Source: Haliclona indistincta (lineage: Eukaryota; Porifera; Demospongiae; Haplosclerida; Chalinidae). From it: a stretch of DNA of 64,000 nt. The notes beneath the pieces are model-generated. The model was given only the letters and a program-made list of their open reading frames with translations, searched no databases and was not told the origin of the DNA. A program made the position numbers and the translations under genes. Within the stretch, counting starts at the first letter, position 1, and every line of letters begins with the position of its first letter. The stretch is from contig OZ024789.1 of NCBI GenBank assembly GCA_964017065.1, positions 3,909,971 to 3,973,970 of the forward strand, in the 5' to 3' direction. Below, in pieces: positions 21,214-30,200 of the stretch.

Positions 21214-24200
21214 ATGGCGACACGTTCATGTAAGCTAATAAGTTGCCGGTAGCTTGATAGCTACAGCTGATATATTCGTTCTTCTCACAGCGACTTACAA
21301 TCCAGTTCCTCGCGCTAGACACGCAACCCTTCTTGTTAGTGGTAACCTATACTTGTGGGGAGGATGGATGGTTGGCTTGCCAGAGGTGCACGATAGTCCA
21401 GAGAAGAAAGAGTTCCTGTCTAGTGTGTGTGTGTTTCAATGCGACAGTGGTGACTGGATACGGCGGGAGACCAGTGGAACACCTCCACTGGGAGTAGATG
21501 GATATTGCTGTGCTGCAGTGGGTGACTCACTCTATTATTTTGGTGGTTACTGTGGGCATGATAAGTGCTATCATAATAGTGTGCACAAACTGAGCACATC
21601 GTCCTTTCAATGGATGATGCTATCTCCCTCTACATCTGAGAGTAGGGCACCAATGAGGAAGAGAGGCAGTGGTATGGTAGCATTCAGGGATAGTGAGGAG
21701 GATATCTTGTGTCTAGTAGCAGGATGTGGTTCTACTCCATCACATCGTCAACCTGGAGCACATTATGAAACTGATCATGGTTATAACTGGTGCAATGAAC
21801 AACACATGTTCAGTCTAAGCTCTAGTGAGTATGGGTCATTTGATAAGTGTGCTGAATATGACAACATCGATTGTCAGTATTCATGGTCTTATTAGTTGAT
21901 TTGTACTTTCACTATTCTCAATGCTCTTGTGCTATGTATTGTGTTGTTGAGTGTTAGTAGTAGTGAGAGATGATGTCATCACCTCCTGCAGGAGAGTGGA
22001 GCTCACCAAGAGTCACTGGACAGCCTCCTCCTCCATGTAGTAGCTTCACTCTCACTCCAGTGGGTGAGAGGAGAGCTGCACTGTTTGGTGGTAGTAATGG
22101 ACCATTTGATGTCAGTGATGACCTACTGATAGTTGAGCTGACCAAACACACTGTGGTGAGTGTGTGATAGTGAGCTGGGTTGATCCACTTGTTAGTAACT
22201 TGCTCACAAATCATGTACTCACAGTACACTATCTTATTGTGTTGCACTAATCCATCTGCTCTTACCAGCACTGGACCAAGATCAACAAACCTTCAGCTTT
22301 CAGCTTTGCAAAATGGCCTATAAAGAGGAGTGGTCATGCTGCCGCATGTGTGAGTGGTTCACTTCTAGTGATAGTGGGACGGGTGCAGAGGCCTGAAAAG
22401 AAATGGAATATAAACAGTGATTGTTGGATTCATGACCTCACTACAATGAAGTGGAAGAAGGTAATTTTTACATGTGTATCTGATACTGTATGTTTGGTTT
22501 TGGTCTTCAGCTACCACTCCCTGACACTGTGACTGAACGTGTGTACCACTCACTCTCTGCAATACAAATATCACGACACAATGTGTTGCTGGTAGCTTTT
22601 GGTGGACAGAGATCATTTGGTGGTGACAAACTATCCGACACTGTCCTCGTTGAATTGAGTGAGTTAATGTATTGCAGTATAGTAGCTATAGTAACAGACA
22701 GTGCACAGTGGTACTGGTGTTTTGTAGACATAATATTATTGTCATTGCCGATAGGCAATGATATGTAGGGATGACCTCGAATTAAGATGGCGGCTACTCA
22801 AGTGTGAATCCCTACACTTTTCAGTTCTTTTATTAAAAGCTTTTTTACTTTACTTACCATCTCCTCTCTTCATGCAGTCCAGGGAGGAGATGGTCAGTGG
22901 GTGGTGGGGAGAGTAGGAGCAGCCTTGGAAGACAAGAGGGAGTACAAGCAGATGTTGTCAGAGGGAAGGAGGAGGAGAGTGGAGGGTAGCAGTGATCAGC
23001 TCCGTGAGGTGAGACATAGCTCCTCTGACAATGCTGTTAGTAACGGTGGCTACCATATCACACAGCAACAACTACAGCTGGAGAGAGCTGAGCAGCAACC
23101 GATGACAGAGCTCCAGCAACTGACTAGAGAGAAGGAACAAGCAACTAGAGAGAAGAAACAAGTGACTAGAGAGAAGGAACAAGTGACTAGAGAGAAGGAA
23201 CAAGTGACTAGAGAGAAGGAACAAGTGAATAGAGAAATGAACTAGTGACTAGAGAGAAGGAACAAGTGACTAGGGAGAAGGAACAAGCAACTAGAGAGAA
23301 GAAACAAGTGACTAGAGAGAAGGAACAAGTGACTAGAGAGAAGGAACAAGTGACTAGAGAAAAGGAACTGGTGACTAGAGAGAAGGAACAGGTGCACGTG
23401 ACTAGAGAGAAGGAACAGGTTTGCTCTTTGCACGTGCATTTGCATGTATTATAGCAGTAGTTATGTAAACAATAATGTTTTTTTCAATGTTGATTTCTTT
23501 TATGTGTTTCTAGAGAGAGCAACAGCTGATGAGACAAGTCAAGGAATTGATCAGAAGTAAGAATCAAGTAGTGAGAGAGAACCATCAGCTCCAGCAGTCA
23601 CAGCAAGAGGTAATTGAGCTACTCAAAGCAAATCAAACAAACAGTATTTGATTATAGCTATCACCTCGCGTACATGTATAGGCACGAGAGAGAGAGCTGC
23701 AGTTGATGACAGAGAAGGAGCAACTAGTGAGAGAGAACCATCAGCTCCAGCAGTCACACCTAGAGGTTTATGCAAACTATAGTAAATAGTGCTTGACAGC
23801 TCTCACCTCATATAGAGGGAGCATCAACTGACGATAGAGAAGGATCAGGCAGTGAGAGAGAAGGAGGAGCTCCAGGCAGCCAACAATAGAGGACAGGAGG
23901 AGATTCACCAGCTCAGACAGCAGGTCAGTGATATAGTGACACCATCGTACAATGATCGCTCTCATCTTCATCAGCTGTCAGTCATGAGCATTGCTGAGGG
24001 GAGAGAGGAGCAACCCCACTGGGTGGTGAGGAGAGAGGAGGTGGAGCTGACTGAGGAGGTGCTGGGCAAAGGAGGCTGGGGTGAAGTGAGAGTCGCCAAG
24101 TTCCGTGGTCTTCTTGTAGCTGCAAAGTTCCTGTACGACGTAATCCTGTCTGACTATAATCGACGGCAGTTTGTACGAGAGATGACAATGGCTGCCAAGC

Positions 24201-24784
24201 TACGCCATCCTCACCTCCTGCTATTTATCGGAGCCACGAGAGAGGGACAAGCCATCATACTAACAGAGCTAATGCCGACCAGCCTGCGCAAAGAGCTGGA
24301 GAAGATAAAATCTAAGCTACCTCGAGTTCACATCACATCCATTAGCCAAGATGTTGGTCATGCTCTCTGCTACCTTCACCAATGGCAACCCCACCCAATA
24401 ATCCATCGTGACATTAGCAGTGCCAATGTTCTTCTTGAGCCTCTCCCCAATGGCTGCTGGCGAGCTAAGGTGTCTGACTATGGATCAGCCAACTTCATGA
24501 ATCTCATCTCCACCACCATCGGTCCTGGTAACCCAACCTACGCTGCTCCTGAGGCCAGCTCTCCTCGTCAACACTCACCCAAAATGGACGTGTATAGCTA
24601 CGGTATCCTCCTAGTGGAGATGTGCCTCAGAGAGTTCCCTGAGTCTCAACCAGAACGTCAGCAAGAACAGATCCAGCGCATCCAGTGGGTCAGCATGGTC
24701 TCCCTCATTAGGAGGTGCACCAGTGAAAGACCAGCTCATCGTCCCACCATGAGCAATGTCATGGACCTACTGGCTAGGGTATAG
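21214..24784 (+). CDS. Kelch-repeat / coiled-coil / TKL-type protein kinase
   Basis: Exons by phase: 21214-21229 (MATRS), 21291-21824, about 21968-22155, 22269-22460, 22511-22658, 22878-23418, 23514-23609, 23682-23765, 23816-24784. The first five or six exons encode Kelch-like blades (YNPVPRARHAT, LYLWGGW, LYYFGGY, AALFGG, LLVAFGG), a beta-propeller for protein binding. Next comes a charged coiled coil with 7-residue TREKEQV repeats. The last exon holds a kinase: glycine loop GKGGWGEV, AAKF Lys, HRDISSANVLL catalytic loop, DYG in place of DFG, and GNPTYAAPEA. The kinase resembles tyrosine-kinase-like and receptor-interacting types. Within the repeat block at about 23228-23243 one base appears missing, giving a TAG stop, and the frame resumes at once in the other phase. 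The gene is therefore either recently broken or affected by an assembly error. Confidence 0.75.
23120..23418 (+). repeat. 21-bp coding tandem repeat (V/A-TREKEQ)
   Basis: About fourteen units of a 21-bp repeat encode the heptad-like peptide TREKEQV. One degenerate unit (23228-23244) is one base short and creates a stop. Confidence 0.9.
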
Positions 24785-25780
24785 AGCTGACTGCATTATG
24801 ATACTCAACTAAAGCTGCATCATATAGTAGTGCTAGTAGCACTAGTAGTAGGTGTGAACTGATCATGAATAATTTATTTATGTTATGTCACTTGTGAATG
24901 GACGTAACAATGTTGGTCATTTTATCATTGACCAATGTTGGACAGTGACTTGTTTTCCCATTTCTTTGAATCTTTCCATCTATGCATTTGTTGCTGTGTG
25001 ATGTGGTCACCACCATTACCAACAGCATTATCAGAGGGGACTATAATGTCTCTGCTTGTGCCACTTCTTGGGAACTTTGCAAGCAGCTACTATATGAATG
25101 TATACCTGTAAAAAAATTATGAAGATTAACTATGAGGAAAAATAATGCAATGATCAAGTAACTGACTTTCATGATGAACTGCTTTGACAACATTGGTTTA
25201 ATTTTATCCTCATTTTGTCTTATTGGAACGCGCACTTTTCAGAATACTTTGAGTTCTCTGCAGATCACAGAACTCGGAACAGTAGTCCACTACTCTATCC
25301 TGTCCTCCCAATTATCCAATACATAACCTCTATTGATGCTGCTTCAGAGTAAGCTGTGTGCAAGTCAGATCAGACACGTACTGTCTAAAGAAGAAAGAGG
25401 AAACAGACTATAGAAGAACATAATATGTTGAGGCAAGAAATTGCTTGTTCATGGCAAGAATGCTGTCATACTGCAATGCAATGCTTTACGGAATGCAACT
25501 ACATGAGTCATACCTTTTGGAACCAAGGATAGTTATTAGTGCATGGCTGTGCCTGTGCGAGCAGTAACTAGAGACTACCATGCATTTTACCTAACATGCA
25601 TGTACAACAGCTTTCCAGAAATTGTTAGTCTCTTTCTTCTGACAGTCAATACACATCTGATTGAACACAGTGAATTCAACAATGAAGGTTTGCATAATAG
25701 TAGCATGAGATAAGAAAAAGAACAGCAATGACATACAAACATAAAAATGTTTAAAATCTATTCATGTAGCAAAATTAATT
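24785..25780. other. Gene-free stretch
   Basis: 3' flank of the Kelch-kinase gene, then unidentified sequence. Only a short inverted CCAATGTTGG/TGTTGGTC pair near 24910-24955 was noticed. Confidence 0.5.
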
Positions 25781-25985
25781 TTAATGACAGGCTATATCTG
25801 GTAAAGTAAAGATCAGCTATCCAACCAAGCAGAGGGTAGAGAAGATACACCAAAGACCGATCAAAGATAAATTGCCATCTTGTTGGACATTGTGATAAAA
25901 TATCAGATTCAATTATCGTCAAGTGGATAAGACAAGCAGCACGAAGTTTGGGCAGCACGAAGTTTGGGTTGCATTGTGGAACTTA
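25780..25985 (-). pseudogene. POT transporter relic (copy d, N-terminal part)
   Basis: Matches 495-690 and 18000-18215 (second helix LVYLLYPLLGW and N-terminus MLPK-like). It occupies the same position relative to family A as copy a, so it is the counterpart edge of the duplicated block. Confidence 0.7.
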
Positions 25986-26346
25986 TGCAAGAATGATTTG
26001 TTGCTGTGACTATAGATCTTTGAAGATGCTTGTTTGTCACATAATAATTGTCTTGAAGAAACAGCAACTAAGCATAGTGTGCCGAATTTCCCTTTAGCTG
26101 GAGGTTACAGTTGCAATTCACAGAAGTCAATATGGGTATTCACCAATAATGGGATTGTTTTAGTTTATAATGTTTGCTTAATATTATTTTTTATGACATA
26201 ATCGCTGCAGACGTGGCTGTCATATTTTAGATCAAATCTTCACGCTTTGTAGAATTAAGGTTTAGGGTTAGGGTTTATAATTTATTCATATACAAAAAAT
26301 ATTATAATTATTACTTCAACAACAGGAAATAAAAAATTTGTTACAT

Positions 26347-28086
26347 TTACACTGAAGTGTCTATCACTACAAATGTGACACCACTAATAGGAACAAGGTC
26401 TGGTCTGGAGGTCTTCAGCTCCTTCAGCTGCAGGTTAGGTATACTGAACAACCAGGCATGAAGACGATCACAGGAACGACCAATATCGAGACTCTTAAGA
26501 GCTCCATTGCTGTCAGGAAGAGGCTGAGCTGGAGGAGAGTGCAATGGATGAGTAGGTGCAGGATCACTGACAGGGTGACTGTCCTCAATCTGTTCTTCAC
26601 TGCTCTGTTTATTAAATAGTTCGATATCACTTTGCATCTCCTCTTTTATCCAGTTAGAATCTTCATAATATCCATAGTTTTTATCATACTTCTTTATCCA
26701 CTTACTTTCTTCTTCAACTCCCTCTATGGTAAGTGATTGGCTGTGATTAGCTTCAGTGCAAAGGAACGCTTTAATCAATTGGTAAGCCTCATTGAGAGGA
26801 GCTCTGCCCACTGTGAGTGATCGTAGCTGAGATTGTTTCAATAGACCAAGGAGAGTAGAAAGGAGCTGACGATACTCTGGGATGCTGTAGTTCCTTTCAG
26901 CAACAAGCTCTTTAGTTGAAACTCCTATTCGCAAGCCAAAACAGAAGTTTGTTCCCAGATTGATGGATAAATGCTCCAGGCTGTGTAGCTGAAATAAGAT
27001 AATGGCTCGTAGTGAAGATGATATATTTTCCGCATACTCACGATCCATGCAGTGACTCTCTTGTGGTGCATCGGTTTCTGATTCAGTGTCACCACTTTGT
27101 GTAACTGTAAAACTATTGAGAAGATATGGACCAGGTGGAGGAGTTGCCAACTTAAGCGGAAACTCTGGAGAGCTCGGAAAATAATTTTGACAAGCACTAC
27201 AAAATTTTTCAACAGAGATTAAGATCATTTCAATCACCCGTTGGATGCCATATATCTTGATGTGCTTAAGACAAGGCTGGTCATTAGTAATGATGTTATA
27301 GAGAAGAACGTATGACGTAGCTTGCAGTGTGACACTCTCAGCAGTAGCAGCAAAGAAGTCACTGTCATCAAAAAGAGACAAAATATAATCGTCAAATTTT
27401 GGGAACCATTCCAATTGAATTGTTTCCACTTGGCTCAAGAATGATTGTAAAGCTGGAATAACAGGATCCTGTTCAACCAATTTGTCACCAAACGTAAGCC
27501 AAAAAGGACTACCAGTGAAGTCACACACATCGACCTTGACTTCCTTTGGTGCCGTCAGCAAATGACAGTATTGCAAGAGTACTCTGTGAGATTCCTTGTG
27601 ACGATCCTCGCCAACACCAGAATTGACAATTGAAATAAATCGATTGGGGAATATTAAGGGTGACGATTGTAAATGCTTAACCGTGAACGGAAGAGACAAG
27701 TAAGATTTTTTGATGTGTTCCAAGATATCAAACTTTGACATTTTCTCAAATTGTTGATCTGGAACTAAAGCAGGTAAAATAGAAGGAACGAAGCCAAGAT
27801 TCGTCAGCTCATTGCGAGCCCCGAATGTAATGTCAAGTAGCTTCTGGCGAGCAGACTCAACAATACTAGCCGTGTCGAAGTCGTGGAACAAACCGGCAGC
27901 TTCATAGTGAAGAATATCGACGAGTGAGAGACCTTGAGAGAGATCCCAACGGATGGTGATAGGAAGAAGACGAAGCTGTTCCACAGGGTATTCTTCGAGA
28001 CGAAAAAGTAGGTTGATCCTACAGATGTTTTCAAGACGCAGAGGACAACTTATTCCAAAATCAAGCTTCCAGTACCACTCGGCCAT
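26347..28086 (-). CDS. Family A protein, copy A4 (type I, intact)
   Basis: 579-residue uninterrupted frame from MAEWYWKLD (28086). Upstream in-frame Met codons are not shared by the other copies, so I use this start. N-terminal helical segment with LLPITIRWDLSQGLSLVDILHYE (F-box-like appearance only), then a Leu/Phe-rich middle. The LRR-like lines LEHLSINLG and LRSLTVGRAPL are followed by an acidic Lys/Glu linker and the Pro-rich PTHPLHSPPAQPLP. The conserved tail carries SLDIGRSCDRLHAWLFSIPNLQLKELK. It is the best reference for type I copies A1 and A2. It is immediately followed (about 120 bp) by A5 in the same orientation. Not assigned to a known family; cytoplasmic location inferred from the absence of signal or membrane segments. 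Confidence 0.75.
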   Translation of the reverse strand: MAEWYWKLDFGISCPLRLENICRINLLFRLEEYPVEQLRLLPITIRWDLSQGLSLVDILHYEAAGLFHDFDTASIVESARQKLLDITFGARNELTNLGFVPSILPALVPDQQFEKMSKFDILEHIKKSYLSLPFTVKHLQSSPLIFPNRFISIVNSGVGEDRHKESHRVLLQYCHLLTAPKEVKVDVCDFTGSPFWLTFGDKLVEQDPVIPALQSFLSQVETIQLEWFPKFDDYILSLFDDSDFFAATAESVTLQATSYVLLYNIITNDQPCLKHIKIYGIQRVIEMILISVEKFCSACQNYFPSSPEFPLKLATPPPGPYLLNSFTVTQSGDTESETDAPQESHCMDREYAENISSSLRAIILFQLHSLEHLSINLGTNFCFGLRIGVSTKELVAERNYSIPEYRQLLSTLLGLLKQSQLRSLTVGRAPLNEAYQLIKAFLCTEANHSQSLTIEGVEEESKWIKKYDKNYGYYEDSNWIKEEMQSDIELFNKQSSEEQIEDSHPVSDPAPTHPLHSPPAQPLPDSNGALKSLDIGRSCDRLHAWLFSIPNLQLKELKTSRPDLVPISGVTFVVIDTSV

Positions 28087-28204
28087 TGTTGTCACACCAC
28101 GATGATATGATGCGTAGGCGTGCCGATAATGTGTAGGCAGAGTGTAGGTGTGTAGATGGACTTGTACTGTAGAGTAGTGTTGATGAACAATGATTGATAT
28201 TACG

Positions 28205-29929
28205 TTACGTTTCAACTGAACTATCTATCACTACAAATGTGACACCACTAATAGGAACAAGGTCTGGTCTGGAGGTCTTCAGCTCCTTCAGCTGCAGGTT
28301 AGGAATGCTGAACAACCAGGCATGAAGACGATCACTGGAACGACCAATATCGAGACTCTTCAGAGCTCCATTGCTGTCAGGAAGAGGCTGAGCTGGAGGA
28401 GAGTGCAATGGATGAGTGGGTGTAGGAACATTGCCTTGTTCTTCGCTATTTTCTTCAATGCTCTCTTCATCACTCTCATCCTTCCTCCATTGCTTGTAAG
28501 ATTCCTCGGAGTCAATACTTTTGCTATCACTGAAAACCATGACCCACTTGCTTTCTTCTTCGACTCCCTCTATGGTAAGTGATTGGGTATGGTTAGCTTC
28601 AGTGCAAAGAAACACCTCAATCAACTGGTAAGCTTCAGTGAGATAGGCTCTGCCCACAGTGAAGGATTGTAGCTGAGGTTGCTTCAGTAGATCAATGAGA
28701 GTAGAGAGGAGCTCACGATACTCTGGGATGCCATAGTTCCTCTCTGCGTAGCCTGGTGTTTTTCTGTCATCTGTTGATTCATAGCAGAAACCTGTTCCAA
28801 AATTAATGGAAACATGCTCGAGACTCTTCAGCTGAAACAAGACAACATTTCGTGCCATGATAGAAACATTGGCAGCAATGTCGCGATCAGAAGAAAGTGT
28901 CTCATACGGCTCCTTGCATTCTGATCCCATGTCATTGTTTGATACTGAGAGACTCTTGAGAAAATATGGATTAGGTGGATCAGAAGCAAGCTGTATGGGA
29001 AATGAACCAGGAAGACTGTCACAGAAAAATGGTCGGGCAACAGCTAACAGAAGTTCAATGATTTCCCAGGAGAAGCCATGTATCTTGAGGTGTGTAAGGC
29101 AAGGTCGCTGTTGAGACACAAGGTTATAGATAATGACATGTAATGCAGTTTGTTCTTGGAGGTAGTCAGGTTCGCTAGCTATGAATTCCATCATACCTTC
29201 AACATTATATGATACTCTAGGTTCTCCATACTTTTCGAAAGTATAAAGATCGATTGTCTCAACTTGGCTCAGAAATGATTGCAAGAAAGGAAAGCCAGGG
29301 TCTTGCGTTCCATCACGTCTTGTCATGACACGAAATTCTGGCCACACACGACTTGAGAGAAAGTCAGACACATTAATTTGTACTACCTTGGGTGCTTTTA
29401 GAAAATGGCAGTACTGAAGGAGTGGTTTGAGTGACTTTAAGCTCGGATCATACAAACCACGATCCAGGGAGAAAAACAAACTATATCGATTTGGGAAAAG
29501 TGTGATGAAGGGTGACCATAGACTCATTTTAACTGCTGTTAATGGAAGGGAAGAGAAAGACTCACTGATGTGTTCAAAGATTGGGCATGGTCGTGCTTCC
29601 AGCTGCTCTTCACTAACTAAAGCAAACATAATAGTAGAATCGAAGAGTTCTGCAGAAGTGCTGCGACTCCCGAGTGTCACGCTGAGCAGGTGCCAGTGAG
29701 CAGATTTAACAACTTTGGTAGTGTCGAAGTCATGGAACAGACCGGCCGCTTCATAGTGTAGAACATCGACAGGAGAGAGGCTGAGGGAGAGATCCCGACG
29801 GATAGATAGGGGAAGGAAAAGAAGTTGCTGTACTGGAAACTCCTCGAGACGAAAGAGCAAATTGATTCTACAGATGTTTTCAAGACATAGAGGAGAACTA
29901 AATCGAGACACTGATGTGTTACGCTCCAT
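28205..29929 (-). CDS. Family A protein, copy A5 (type II, intact)
   Basis: 574-residue uninterrupted frame starting MERNTSVSRFSSPLCLENI. Same plan as A4 but in the type II form: EEFPVQQLLFLPLSIRRDLSLSLSPVD near the N-terminus, a divergent middle with IFEHISESF, LRR-like LEHVSINFGTGFCYES, an acidic Ser/Glu linker (DESDEESIEENSEE), then the shared tail. The last 60 codons are almost identical to type I copies although the middle is not, which suggests gene conversion of the 3' end. Its 5' region lacks the 44-bp insertion that breaks A3. Function unknown. Confidence 0.75.
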   Translation of the reverse strand: MERNTSVSRFSSPLCLENICRINLLFRLEEFPVQQLLFLPLSIRRDLSLSLSPVDVLHYEAAGLFHDFDTTKVVKSAHWHLLSVTLGSRSTSAELFDSTIMFALVSEEQLEARPCPIFEHISESFSSLPLTAVKMSLWSPFITLFPNRYSLFFSLDRGLYDPSLKSLKPLLQYCHFLKAPKVVQINVSDFLSSRVWPEFRVMTRRDGTQDPGFPFLQSFLSQVETIDLYTFEKYGEPRVSYNVEGMMEFIASEPDYLQEQTALHVIIYNLVSQQRPCLTHLKIHGFSWEIIELLLAVARPFFCDSLPGSFPIQLASDPPNPYFLKSLSVSNNDMGSECKEPYETLSSDRDIAANVSIMARNVVLFQLKSLEHVSINFGTGFCYESTDDRKTPGYAERNYGIPEYRELLSTLIDLLKQPQLQSFTVGRAYLTEAYQLIEVFLCTEANHTQSLTIEGVEEESKWVMVFSDSKSIDSEESYKQWRKDESDEESIEENSEEQGNVPTPTHPLHSPPAQPLPDSNGALKSLDIGRSSDRLHAWLFSIPNLQLKELKTSRPDLVPISGVTFVVIDSSVET

Positions 29930-30200
29930 GAGAACACGTGGATAGGCGTGGCTTTCTTACTAGGTGGAGTCGGGTGACGTGGAGTCTCAACTTTTATTAC
30001 GACACTCAAGTATTACCAGGAACCAAGCTAGGCTTGTCTATAGGTTTTTACTTAAGTTGCAAGTCGCATCGATATAATACTAGCATAATGAGATCTATGA
30101 GCAGGCTCAGTCTGTCTTTTTATCACTCTATCAAAAATACTAAAAGTACAATTATACAATTTAATAGCAAAATTGCAACTTGTAAGAATTGCAATGCCAG

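Noticed and set aside
23228..23250. Programmed ribosomal frameshift in the Kelch-kinase gene
   Set aside because: No slippery heptamer or downstream structure seen; a 1-bp loss in a repeat unit is simpler.
26260..26280. Telomere-like GGTTTAGGGTTAGGGTTT
   Set aside because: Only two or three units within a duplicated unique flank; too short to be an internal telomeric array.
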